NCBI GenBank assembly: GCA_028703035.1
Contig: JAQVNR010000004.1
Span: 1-32,870 of the forward strand
DNA from: Bacilli bacterium
GTDB lineage: Bacteria; Bacillota_I; Bacilli_A; RF39; UBA660
Direction of reading: 5' to 3'
DNA: 32,870 nucleotides
In this document: piece after piece, positions 1 to 8,368 of the stretch
Layout: each line of letters opens with the position of its first letter
How positions within the stretch are numbered: the first letter of the stretch is position 1
Position numbers and translations under genes: made by a program
Notes under the pieces: generated by a model
The model's input: only the letters and a program-made list of their open reading frames with translations
What the model was told of the DNA's origin: nothing
Databases searched by the model: none

Positions 1-11
1 CTAGTTCAGTG

Positions 12-272
12 TTATTTTGATTCAACTATTAATTTAATAGCGGTTTTTTCAACCCCATCGATTGTAATATCACTAAATGCTGGTATTACAACTAGATTTT
101 TCCCACTTGGAGCTACAAATCCACGTGCTATAGCAATTGCTTTAATTGCTTGGTTAAGTGATCCCGCTCCAATAGTTTGTAGTTCAACAGTACCATCTTG
201 TCTAAACACATTAGCAATAGCTCCTGCTACTTTACTTGGATTACTCTTGCTTGAAACTTTTAATATTTCCAT
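12..272 (-). CDS. spoVS: Stage V sporulation protein S (SpoVS)
   Basis: MEILKVSSKSNPSKVAGAIANVFRQDGTVELQTIGAGSLNQAIKAIAIARG matches SpoVS; start set at M5 of the ORF after GTGGAGGTAGGA RBS. Confidence 0.93.
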   Translation of the reverse strand: MEILKVSSKSNPSKVAGAIANVFRQDGTVELQTIGAGSLNQAIKAIAIARGFVAPSGKNLVVIPAFSDITIDGVEKTAIKLIVESK

Positions 273-506
273 TCCTACCTCCACTAAAATATATGAAAGT
301 AAGATGGATTTAGAATAAAATATAATTTTAATCCTTTATTCTTGAATTGATAATCAAATTTTGTTCAGCTAATATTGTTTTTTAACCCCTTCCTTTATGA
401 CAAAGTTATGACCAAAAAAATATATGATAATAGTATATCTTACATTACTATGAATTTAGCGTTTATAATAATTATCATTAGCTATAAGCATATTGTTATC
501 GTCCAG

Positions 507-640
507 TTAAACAATCGGTGTTCTATCTGTTATTGATGCACCTTTTTCGTTTCTATAATATTTTGTAGTGTAATAAACATAAGAAATTATATTTGAATTT
601 TTTAAATCTCCTATATATTCTTGTGGCAGGTTATAAAAGT
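507..640 (-). pseudogene. Short C-terminal coding remnant, family unknown
   Basis: Minus frame reads NFVYSNNFYNLPQEYIGDLKNSNIISYVYYTTKYYRNEKGASITDRTPIV* with a stop upstream and no start. Confidence 0.25.
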
Positions 641-787
641 TATTACTATATACAAAGTTTCAATTTTATCTAGTACTTTATAATCCATATTTAGTCTAAC
701 ATTTAAATTTATATGTAATTATTTTGGTCTCAGTATGAATTATGTTTTGGGTTTTAATAAATAAATTTATTTAATATATCATTAGGA

Positions 788-865
788 GTATCCATAATTG
801 CACAAAGATTAAAACATTTAAGGTTAGAAAATGGTTTACCGCAAGTAAAATCAACTAATTTTTAA
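788..865 (+). pseudogene. Remnant of XRE-type HTH regulator N-terminus
   Basis: Frame reads VSIIAQRLKHLRLENGLPQVKSTNF*, resembling the start of XRE HTH domains, then stops. Confidence 0.3.
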
Positions 866-917
866 AGATATTTTTAATTGTAATATATTTTTATACTGTT
901 TAATTACTTAATGGTTG

Positions 918-1113
918 AATTCAAAAATAAATGCATATAAATGAAGTTTTGCTCGAAATCAGATGTAAATGCATATGATTTCTAGATAAATCATGAATTT
1001 AATTTGCAAAAATTGTTAAAATATAGTTTAATATAAAGCGAAACACCTATATTATTGCACGCAAAAAGATAAGAAATTAAGCATTTTTAAAAAATTCAGA
1101 AGTAAATGCATAT
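918..1113. repeat. Three degenerate 21-bp direct repeats, consensus AATTCAGAAGTAAATGCATAT
   Basis: Copies at 918-938, 956-976, 1093-1113; core TAAATGCATAT also at 2586-2596. Confidence 0.6.
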
Positions 1114-1220
1114 TCTTATTAAGATTGAGAATACTAATTTGTATTGCAATTTGTATGTCGTTTATAACATATGAAGGATATTTCTATCCTTCATATAAAA
1201 TTCCATTATTAGACGGAATT

Positions 1221-1265
1221 AAAAGTCAAGGGTAAACACGCTCGCTAAAGCGGCCCTTGACTTTT
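1221..1265. terminator. Hairpin with 12-bp perfect arms AAAAGTCAAGGG/CCCTTGACTTTT, probable terminator downstream of transposase
   Basis: Perfect inverted repeat directly after the transposase stop. Confidence 0.6.
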
Positions 1266-1272
1266 ACTTTAT

Positions 1273-2526
1273 TTACTTTTTTAACAAAGTATTGTTAAGT
1301 ATTACATCATTTGGCTCTATATAATACATATCTATTTTGTTTAGAGTTCTTTCATTAGTTGTAAATAACATCGACTTGAAAGGACATTGATTGTTTAATG
1401 ATTCTCGACATAAGCTATTTATATGATTGGCAATTAAGTTACAATCTTCTTGTGTAAGATCATTAAATGAAGATCCCTTTGGTAATATATATCTAATAAA
1501 CTCATGGTTCTTTTCCAATGCTCCTTTTTGATCACTCCTGTATGGATCACAATAAAACAGTTTAACAACTTTTTCTCCTGTTTTATGATAGAATTCAATA
1601 GATTCAGTATCTAAAAATTCACTACCATTATCAGTTAGTATTATTTCAAATAATTGTTTAAATTCCTCTTCAGATAGTATGTCTTGTAAATCTTTAAATA
1701 CTTTTTTAACACACTCTTGTGTTAAAGAATCAATTAAAAAAATCAACATGAAATTATGCTTTCGCCAAAGTAATGTTAGAAAAGCTTTACCGCCTTTGTT
1801 ACCTTCAACAGTATCCATTTCAACTATATTACAGTTAGGATTTTCTAAGGTATAATCAAGGAAGTCTTGATATGTTCTGTTTATTCTAACTATTCTTTCT
1901 GTTTTTGTTCTTCTTTTTTTAGAGTTTTTTCTTGTTTTATATCTAACTTTACGATTTAAATCAATATTTCTAAATTTGAATAATCCAGCATCTATATAAG
2001 AGTAGAATGTAGTCTTAGAGAAATCTAGTATATCAGGGTAATTAATTAATACATGATTAATAGGTTGGTTTTGATCTGTTATCAAAGGTCCAATAACTTT
2101 ATCAATAATATGTATTTCTTCCTCTGTAATATCAAAACCACTTCTAGAATCAATTAATCTATTTCTATATGTTTTATTAGCTTCTTTAGCATAATAAACA
2201 TACCTTTCTTTTCTGCATCCGTTTCTTGATTTACATCCATTACAAACATAAGGACTTGATTGTAATTTTAAACATTGATCTTTTTCATAACAATCTAATT
2301 TGTAATCACAATATTTTTTATGGCAAGTGTGTCTGTTTTTACAAACTGTATCACCACCGTATGATAAAGTATGAATGTGAGTTTTATTTTTAGCAACTTC
2401 TCTTAAAATAGTAGAATGAGATTTATTTAATTTCTTTGCAATTTTATAAATAGAATCTCGATTGTTCAAATCAGCTTCTATACAACATCTATCTTCATAA
2501 GTTAAATGTTTTGAATTTGTAGTCAT
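1273..2526 (-). CDS. IS30 family transposase
   Basis: N-terminal HTH (HLTYEDRCCIEADLNNRDSIYKIAKKLNKSHSTILREVAKN), DDE core (IVEMDTVEG, LTDNGSEF, KGALEKNHEFIR); RBS AGAAGGTTATT before ATG at 2526. Confidence 0.93.
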   Translation of the reverse strand: MTTNSKHLTYEDRCCIEADLNNRDSIYKIAKKLNKSHSTILREVAKNKTHIHTLSYGGDTVCKNRHTCHKKYCDYKLDCYEKDQCLKLQSSPYVCNGCKSRNGCRKERYVYYAKEANKTYRNRLIDSRSGFDITEEEIHIIDKVIGPLITDQNQPINHVLINYPDILDFSKTTFYSYIDAGLFKFRNIDLNRKVRYKTRKNSKKRRTKTERIVRINRTYQDFLDYTLENPNCNIVEMDTVEGNKGGKAFLTLLWRKHNFMLIFLIDSLTQECVKKVFKDLQDILSEEEFKQLFEIILTDNGSEFLDTESIEFYHKTGEKVVKLFYCDPYRSDQKGALEKNHEFIRYILPKGSSFNDLTQEDCNLIANHINSLCRESLNNQCPFKSMLFTTNERTLNKIDMYYIEPNDVILNNTLLKK

Positions 2527-2578
2527 AATAACCTTCTTTCTAGAGACATACAAATTGCAAAAGTTATAATATCATAGT

Positions 2579-2617
2579 AAAAAGTTAAATGCATATAGAT
2601 TGTGCATTTAACTTTTT
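2579..2617. repeat. 15-bp perfect inverted repeat AAAAAGTTAAATGCA/TGCATTTAACTTTTT
   Basis: Direct reading, upstream of the transposase. Confidence 0.7.
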
Positions 2618-2637
2618 ATTTAACATTTTTAAAAAAA

Positions 2638-2668
2638 TTATCAATTATACTTACAAGATAATTGATAA
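2638..2668. repeat. 11-bp perfect inverted repeat TTATCAATTAT/ATAATTGATAA upstream of murT
   Basis: Direct reading; hairpin or operator. Confidence 0.5.
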
Positions 2669-2710
2669 TAATAATAAAGTAAGTTATAATTTAATTAGGA
2701 GAAGATGTAG

Positions 2711-4075
2711 ATGATAAATATATTAATTATTATAAATAAACTAATAACATTACTATGTAAAATATTTAGTAAATTGTTTAATAAAAATGGAACTGTTCTT
2801 CCAGGTAGTATAGTTTTAAAATTAAATCCTGATATTTTAACAAAAATAAAATATCCTAAATATGTAATTGGCATAACCGGCTCTAGCGGAAAAGGCTCTA
2901 CTACTAACTATGTAGCGCATATTCTAAAAAGTGCTGGTTTAAAAGTTGTTTGGAACAACTCTGGATCTAATGTTTTAAATGGTGCGACAACCTTAATTTT
3001 AAACAATACCAACTTTTTGACAAGAAGATTAAAAGCTGATGCCCTTCTTTTAGAACTAGATGAATCATATATTAGACATATCTTTAAAAGTAATAATTTA
3101 ACTCATCTAGTTGTTACAAATATAACTAGAGATCAACCATCTAGAAATGGAAATCCAGACATTATTTTAAATAAAATTAAATATTCAATTGACTATAATA
3201 CTCATTTAATTATTAATGCTGATGATTCTACTGTTAATAAACTTAGTTTAAATCATCAAGGAAAACTCACCTCATTTGGAATAGCTAAAAATAAATATAG
3301 TTTGAATAAGCCAATTAGTAATAATATAGACTCTGCCTACTGTCCAATATGCTCAGCTAAATTAATATATGGTTATTATCATTATGGACATTTAGGTGGC
3401 TATAAATGCAAGTCTTGTGACTATAAAAGAAATATTGATTATGAAGCTTCTAAAATAGACTTAGATAAAAAAACGATGATTATTAATAAAAATAAAATAT
3501 CTTTAAACAAAAATATTTTCTTTGATGCTTATAATATCCTAGCAGCTTATACTTTATGTAAAGAAATTGGCATTAAAGATGAAGATTTACTTAAAGCTTT
3601 AAATATTAATAAAATAATATCTAAACGAATGAAAAGTTTGAAATTAGGTGACCGAGATGTTATCATGATTGAAAGCAAAAATGAAAACAACTTAAGTTAT
3701 AACCAAAGTTTAACTTATATTAATCAAACAAAAGAAACTAAAACAATTATTCTTGGATTTGATAATGTCTCAAGAAGATATAAGCATAATGATTTGTCTT
3801 GGTTGTATGACATTGACTTTAATATTCTCGATACTGAAAATATCGATCGGATATTTTGTATCGGAAGATTTAGATTTGATGTAGCAGCTAGATTAATAAA
3901 CTCGGGAATTAATCCTGAACTTTTAATTCTTGTTGAGGATATTAATAATATTATCACTCTTTTAAAAGAAAATAGTACTGGTACTATATTTACTATGGTT
4001 TGTTTTGATATGACAGATATTTTAACCAAATTATTTATCAAAGAAGAAGAAGAAGGTGATAATGATGAAAATTAA
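2711..4075 (+). CDS. murT: Lipid II isoglutaminyl synthase, MurT subunit (Mur ligase family)
   Basis: GITGSSGKGSTTNYVAHIL P-loop, Cys4 insertion CPICSAKLIYGYYHYGHLGGYKCKSC, followed by GatD. Confidence 0.9.
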   Translation: MINILIIINKLITLLCKIFSKLFNKNGTVLPGSIVLKLNPDILTKIKYPKYVIGITGSSGKGSTTNYVAHILKSAGLKVVWNNSGSNVLNGATTLILNNTNFLTRRLKADALLLELDESYIRHIFKSNNLTHLVVTNITRDQPSRNGNPDIILNKIKYSIDYNTHLIINADDSTVNKLSLNHQGKLTSFGIAKNKYSLNKPISNNIDSAYCPICSAKLIYGYYHYGHLGGYKCKSCDYKRNIDYEASKIDLDKKTMIINKNKISLNKNIFFDAYNILAAYTLCKEIGIKDEDLLKALNINKIISKRMKSLKLGDRDVIMIESKNENNLSYNQSLTYINQTKETKTIILGFDNVSRRYKHNDLSWLYDIDFNILDTENIDRIFCIGRFRFDVAARLINSGINPELLILVEDINNIITLLKENSTGTIFTMVCFDMTDILTKLFIKEEEEGDNDEN

Positions 4076-4772
4076 AATAGCTCATTTATATTATGATTTA
4101 CTTAATCTATATGGAGAACAAGGAAATGTTCTAGCCCTTCAAGATGCCTTTAAAAAGCAAGGAGTAGATATAGCAGTTGATTTATTAACTGTTGGTGATA
4201 AAATGGATTTTGATAAATATGATTTATTATACATGGGAAGTGGCACTAAAAACAACTTGCTAATTGCTTTAGAAGATTTTAAAAAACATACAGTAACATT
4301 TAAAAAAGCAATTAAAAATAATAAATATTTTATATCTACAGGTAATTCTCATGAAATATTTGGCAAGTTTATTGAAGTAGATAATGAGAAATATAAAGCT
4401 TTAGGAATATTTAATTATTATACAAAACAAAATCAAATAAGAATTGTTGGAGACTCGATTATGGAATTTAAAGACTTAGAACCAATAATAGGTTTTCAAA
4501 ATCGTTCTTCTGTTATGCAAAATAATAAAAATCATTTATTTAATGTAATAAATGGATATGCTGATAATTACAAATCTTCATATGAAGGATACCTTGAAAA
4601 TAATTTTATTGGAACATATTTAATTGGTCCACTACTTATTAGAAATCCCCATTTAACTGATTATATCGTAAAAGATATTTTAGAAAATAAAAACATAACT
4701 TATAAACTAATTGATAACACTTTTGAATATAAAGCTTATGATGAATACTTTAAAAATTTTTATAATCAATAA
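4065..4772 (+). CDS. gatD: Lipid II isoglutaminyl synthase, GatD glutamine amidotransferase subunit
   Basis: MKIKIAHLYYDLLNLYGEQGNVLAL N-terminus; overlaps murT end. Confidence 0.88.
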   Translation: MKIKIAHLYYDLLNLYGEQGNVLALQDAFKKQGVDIAVDLLTVGDKMDFDKYDLLYMGSGTKNNLLIALEDFKKHTVTFKKAIKNNKYFISTGNSHEIFGKFIEVDNEKYKALGIFNYYTKQNQIRIVGDSIMEFKDLEPIIGFQNRSSVMQNNKNHLFNVINGYADNYKSSYEGYLENNFIGTYLIGPLLIRNPHLTDYIVKDILENKNITYKLIDNTFEYKAYDEYFKNFYNQ

Positions 4773-4802
4773 AAAAATGAGTTTGAACTCATTTTTTAAA
4801 CA
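4768..4802. terminator. Bidirectional intrinsic terminator between gatD and cotY-like gene
   Basis: AAAAAATGAGTT TGA ACTCATTTTTT. Confidence 0.8.
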
Positions 4803-5251
4803 CAATCGACGAAAGTGTCGCTTAAGCATCGAACTGCACAGACGCAATTTAAATCCATTGTAAAGAAGCTGTTTGATGCTACCCAAGGAATATTGCATGT
4901 ACTTTTTTCAGGATTAGGAACTAATACTCTAAAAGTAGCACAATTGCCTTCTAATTTTTCAACTCTGAATACTGATGAACAATCATCTGATGTATCTAAA
5001 CCTGTTATAGTTGAGCACACTTCAACATTATCCTTGCATACTGGCATGCTAAACGGAATACCATTACCACAACAAGTAAATAATTGAATTGGTCTAGTAT
5101 TGAATACTATACAATTAGTACCCCCTCCTAATATCGGTCTATCACATGAATCAGTACAATTGTTTGGACAAGCATTTTCTTGAAGTACATTTATAACTTT
5201 TAATATTTCCGTAATACAATTCCCTTTTCCAGAGCATTCATTATTACACAT
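4796..5251 (-). CDS. Spore coat protein, CotY/CotZ-like, Cys-rich
   Basis: MCNNECSGKGNCITEILKVINVLQENA...GGGTNCIVFNTRPIQLFTCCGNG is typical of the CotY/CotZ/ExsY family. Confidence 0.85.
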   Translation of the reverse strand: MCNNECSGKGNCITEILKVINVLQENACPNNCTDSCDRPILGGGTNCIVFNTRPIQLFTCCGNGIPFSMPVCKDNVEVCSTITGLDTSDDCSSVFRVEKLEGNCATFRVLVPNPEKSTCNIPWVASNSFFTMDLNCVCAVRCLSDTFVDCV

Positions 5252-5281
5252 ATATTTTCACCCTTTCATATATACTCATTA

Positions 5282-5308
5282 TATTTTATGTACTAATTAA
5301 AAATTAGT
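5282..5308 (-). promoter_or_regulatory. Candidate SigK-type promoter for cotY-like gene (AC-N16-CATAAAATA)
   Basis: Matches AC-N16/17-CATANNNTA. Confidence 0.5.
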
Positions 5309-5343
5309 GATATTATTTTTCTTAAATATAGTGTATACTTATA

Positions 5344-5667
5344 GTGGTGATAAAAATGTGGTGGCAATATTTAATTATATTTTTTGTCTTAGCTATTATA
5401 TCTTTAGTTATAGTAAAACTAAATAAGAAGAATTTTACTTTTGAAATTAATAAACTAGTTCAGTTTCTTGGAGGTAAAGATAATATTCTCGATACTGAAG
5501 TAAACTTGTCAAGATTTAAAGTAACACTCAAAGACGTAACAATCGTTGATAAAGATGCAATTCAAAAGTTAGGCGCTAAAGGAATAGTAGAAATAGACAA
5601 TCAATTAAAAATTATATTCGGACCAAATGCTAGAGCATTAAAAAAATACATTAGTGAAATGAAATAA
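5344..5667 (+). CDS. Membrane-anchored PTS EIIB-like domain protein lacking active-site Cys
   Basis: N-terminal TM helix; LVQFLGGKDNILDTEVNLSRFKVTLKDVTIVDKDAIQKLGAKGIVEIDNQLKIIFGPNA aligns with glucose-type EIIB. Confidence 0.75.
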   Translation: MVIKMWWQYLIIFFVLAIISLVIVKLNKKNFTFEINKLVQFLGGKDNILDTEVNLSRFKVTLKDVTIVDKDAIQKLGAKGIVEIDNQLKIIFGPNARALKKYISEMK

Positions 5668-5684
5668 CTAATGTATTTTTTTCT
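5640..5684 (+). terminator. Intrinsic terminator overlapping the stop codon of the EIIB-like gene
   Basis: ATACATTAG...CTAATGTATTTTTTT. Confidence 0.8.
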
Positions 5685-5694
5685 TGTTTATATT

Positions 5695-6873
5695 TTATTT
5701 AATTATTATTTTAGTAATAGATTTTTTACCTTTGCGAATAATAAATTCTTTTTTTGTTACTTCGTGATTAAAATCATTTATTTTTTCATTATCAACAGTA
5801 ATACCACCTTGTTCTATTAATCTTCTTGCTTCACTTTTGGATGTAGTTAAGTTTGAGTTTACTAAAACATCTATAATATTATTATTCGTGACTGATATTG
5901 TTATAGATGGCATATCTTCTGTGATTTCTCCTTTGAAGATTTTTTCACTTGTTTCTAAAGCTTGGTTATATTCTTTTTCTCCATGGAGAAAAGTTATAAT
6001 GTCTTTGGCTAATGCTTTTTGAGCAATTCTTGCCTCTGGTTTTTTTTGATGTTCTTTTTCGATTTCCATAATTTCTTTTGGTGATAAAAATGACAGCATT
6101 TTTAAGTAAGAGATAATCACACGGTCATCTTGATTAATAAAAAATTGATACATTTCATATGATGAAGTTAAGTTTTTATCAAGCCAAACAGCGTTTCCTT
6201 CACTTTTACCAAATTTTTTGCCATTTGCATCAAGAATTAAAGGCATTGTAAAAGCAAAGAGTTCTGTACCTTGTTTTTTGCGAGCAAGTTCTAATCCTGC
6301 AGTAATATTACCCCATTGATCTTGACCACCTATTTGTAGGGTGCAGTTTTTATTATTATATAGCCATAAAAAGTCTAAGGCTTGCATTATCATATAAGAA
6401 AACTCTGTATATGTTATTCCTACATCTAATCTTGATTTAACTGTGTCTTTGGCTAGCATATAGTTTAAACTAAAGTATTTACCATAATCTCTTAAATAGT
6501 CTATAAAGTTAATATCTTTTGACCAATCATAGTTATTAACTACTTCAAAACCAAATATTTCTTCAACTTGTTTTCTTAAACCTAGATAATTCTTATCAAG
6601 TTCTTCTTTAGTAATCATCGGTCTTTCTGAGTCTGGTTTCGGATCTCCAATTAAACCAGTCGCGCCTCCCACTAAAAGAATTGGATGGTGCCTACCATCA
6701 GCTAATCTCTTAGCTACCGAAAAAGATGAGTAATGGCCAATATGCATAGATTCAGCTGTTGGGTCTGTGCCAATATAAAAGGTAAATCCTCCGTTATTAA
6801 TCATTTCTTCGAGTTTTGGACTACTTACATCATTTATTAGTCCCCGCCATTTTAATTCATCAAATAATTTCAT
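5695..6873 (-). CDS. tyrS: Tyrosyl-tRNA synthetase
   Basis: YIGTDPTAESMHIGHYSS, GGQDQWGNITAG, KFGKSEG, C-terminal S4-like domain. Confidence 0.96.
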   Translation of the reverse strand: MKLFDELKWRGLINDVSSPKLEEMINNGGFTFYIGTDPTAESMHIGHYSSFSVAKRLADGRHHPILLVGGATGLIGDPKPDSERPMITKEELDKNYLGLRKQVEEIFGFEVVNNYDWSKDINFIDYLRDYGKYFSLNYMLAKDTVKSRLDVGITYTEFSYMIMQALDFLWLYNNKNCTLQIGGQDQWGNITAGLELARKKQGTELFAFTMPLILDANGKKFGKSEGNAVWLDKNLTSSYEMYQFFINQDDRVIISYLKMLSFLSPKEIMEIEKEHQKKPEARIAQKALAKDIITFLHGEKEYNQALETSEKIFKGEITEDMPSITISVTNNNIIDVLVNSNLTTSKSEARRLIEQGGITVDNEKINDFNHEVTKKEFIIRKGKKSITKIIIK

Positions 6874-6874
6874 T

Positions 6875-7348
6875 CTATTTACCAGTGGAACCAATTCCGC
6901 CTTTCCTTTCTGCTATTATTTCTTCTTCATTATCAATTGTTCCATATTTTATAAATAATCCTTGAGCAATAGCGTCTCCTATTTTAAATGAAAATATTTT
7001 TTCACTAGTATTTTCTATTTTTATAAATATATGTCCTTCATTATCTCCATTATTATAATAATCAGCATCAATTATTCCTACTTGATTAACTAGTCTTATT
7101 CCATGTTTAAAGCCTAGTGAGCTTCTAATTATAATCATCAGTATTTCATCACCTGGTAATAAACATTTAATCCCTGTCGGAATAATTATACTTTCTTTTG
7201 GTTTTAGATCATAATCTATTAATGAAAATATATCATAACCTCCTGAGTTTTTAGTCTTTCTTACGGGTATTGAATAACTATTATATAGCTCTTCATTATT
7301 AACATCTTTCATAAATTGTTCTAAACTTATCTTTTCAAATTTTCTCAT
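6875..7348 (-). CDS. dut: dUTP diphosphatase
   Basis: SGGYDIFS, RSSLGFKHGIRLVNQVGIIDADYYNNGDNEGHIFIKIEN, GDAIAQGLF, RKGGIGSTGK; ATG after GGAGGAAG RBS. Confidence 0.88.
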   Translation of the reverse strand: MRKFEKISLEQFMKDVNNEELYNSYSIPVRKTKNSGGYDIFSLIDYDLKPKESIIIPTGIKCLLPGDEILMIIIRSSLGFKHGIRLVNQVGIIDADYYNNGDNEGHIFIKIENTSEKIFSFKIGDAIAQGLFIKYGTIDNEEEIIAERKGGIGSTGK

Positions 7349-7383
7349 TTCTTCCTCCAAATTTTCCAAATAAAAAATCATCA

Positions 7384-7503
7384 ACTAAAGGACGAGTTTT
7401 CCCGCGGTACCACCTTAATTCATGATTATCATGCATCTTTTACCTTTAACGTGGGCATTTTATACGTTTTAACTCCAGGACTGTAAATCCCTTCCTAATT
7501 AAC
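7384..7503 (-). ncRNA. T-box-like leader, unusually short, upstream of dut-tyrS
   Basis: AAGGTGGTACCGCGGG...CTCGTCCTTT antiterminator (minus), stem III-like CATGATAATCATG. Confidence 0.75.
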
Positions 7504-7509
7504 AAATTT

Positions 7510-7538
7510 AGTATAACAAAAGATTATTTGTTAGTCAA
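7510..7538 (-). promoter_or_regulatory. SigA-type promoter TTGACT-N17-TATACT for T-box/dut/tyrS
   Basis: Direct reading, minus strand. Confidence 0.8.
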
Positions 7539-7622
7539 ACCAATTTGATTTTCTAAAATTATATAATAGTTCATCATTTTAATATCAAACTAGCATCAAT
7601 CTCTTTGTTTTAGAAGCAAAAG

Positions 7623-7642
7623 AAAAACGCCTTCGCGTTTAA
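7623..7642 (-). terminator. Intrinsic terminator overlapping the stop of the YtxH-like gene
   Basis: AAACGC GAAG GCGTTTTTCTTTT. Confidence 0.7.
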
Positions 7643-8082
7643 TCTTTTTTAGTTTTAGTTTTAGCTTTAGGTGCAGATTCTTTTTTAGTACTTTCTAATT
7701 TTTCTGCAGTATTATTAAGAAGCTCAATTGTTTTATCTCTTACTTCAGCTGCTGCTTTTTGCAAAACTGGAGTACCTTTTTCTAAAGCTAATTTGTATAA
7801 TTCTTCAGCTTTATTTTTAATATTTAAAGCTTGTTTTCTTGCAATTACGCCAACTTTTTCACTATCTAAATCCATTAGCTCTAATTTTAAATCTTCAATT
7901 TTTTCGGAAATAGATTCTTTAACATCTTCGACTTCTATCTCTTTAATATTGGCTTTTAACTCACTTAGTTTTTCCATTACATCTTTTCTAGTTTCTGAGC
8001 CTTTCTTAGGTGCAAATAAAAGCCCTAGACCTCCACCTATAAGTAATCCGGTAAATATTCCGCCTTTTCTTCTTTTACTCAT
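7639..8082 (-). CDS. YtxH-domain protein
   Basis: GGIFTGLLIGGGLGLLFAPKKGSETRKDV. Confidence 0.8.
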   Translation of the reverse strand: MSKRRKGGIFTGLLIGGGLGLLFAPKKGSETRKDVMEKLSELKANIKEIEVEDVKESISEKIEDLKLELMDLDSEKVGVIARKQALNIKNKAEELYKLALEKGTPVLQKAAAEVRDKTIELLNNTAEKLESTKKESAPKAKTKTKKD

Positions 8083-8368
8083 AATCATCTTCATCCTTTC
8101 CGTTTAATCCGAATATCTTATTTACTAATGATACAACAGTGTCAACCACTTTAATACTCAAAAAGTTTAATTTTTCCGAAGCAAAATTAACTATTTTAAA
8201 CATTCCATTTAATGCATCGACTTTTTCTTTAATACAATCAACAATTTTATTTACTTTATCTATTGTTATTATAAGCTTAACTCCTAGAATAATTACAATA
8301 ACAAGTAAAATAATTAATAATAAGTAAATAATTATCGGTAGTACGACCCCTAATGCTTCCACTTTCAT
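8075..8368 (-). CDS. Small membrane protein, DUF948-like
   Basis: N-terminal TM helix then coiled coil; overlaps YtxH gene. Confidence 0.5.
   Translation of the reverse strand: MKVEALGVVLPIIIYLLLIILLVIVIILGVKLIITIDKVNKIVDCIKEKVDALNGMFKIVNFASEKLNFLSIKVVDTVVSLVNKIFGLNGKDEDDYE

Larger units (their letters stand above)
1146..2558 (-). mobile_element. IS30-family insertion sequence, minimal extent; ends uncertain
   Basis: IS30-type transposase flanked by 14-bp inverted match GCAATTTGTATGTC (1146-1159) / GACATACAAATTGC (2545-2558). Confidence 0.55.

Noticed and set aside
918-1113. Possible CRISPR array
   Set aside because: Only three degenerate repeats with unequal spacing (38 and 137 bp) and no cas genes.
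285-1145. Hidden functional gene or ncRNA in the 0.9-kb gap between spoVS and the IS
   Set aside because: Only short broken frames (unknown C-terminal piece, XRE-like start) and AT-rich sequence; no convincing intact structure seen.
3724-4041. Minus-strand 105-aa ORF inside murT
   Set aside because: Antisense to a well-recognised gene; hydrophobic low-complexity translation, no RBS noted.
4707-4898. Minus-strand 63-aa ORF across the gatD/cotY terminator
   Set aside because: Crosses a bidirectional terminator and two gene ends; no family resemblance.
4815-5087. Plus-strand 90-aa ORF opposite the cotY-like gene
   Set aside because: Antisense shadow; the minus frame has clear CotY/CotZ family sequence, RBS and promoter.
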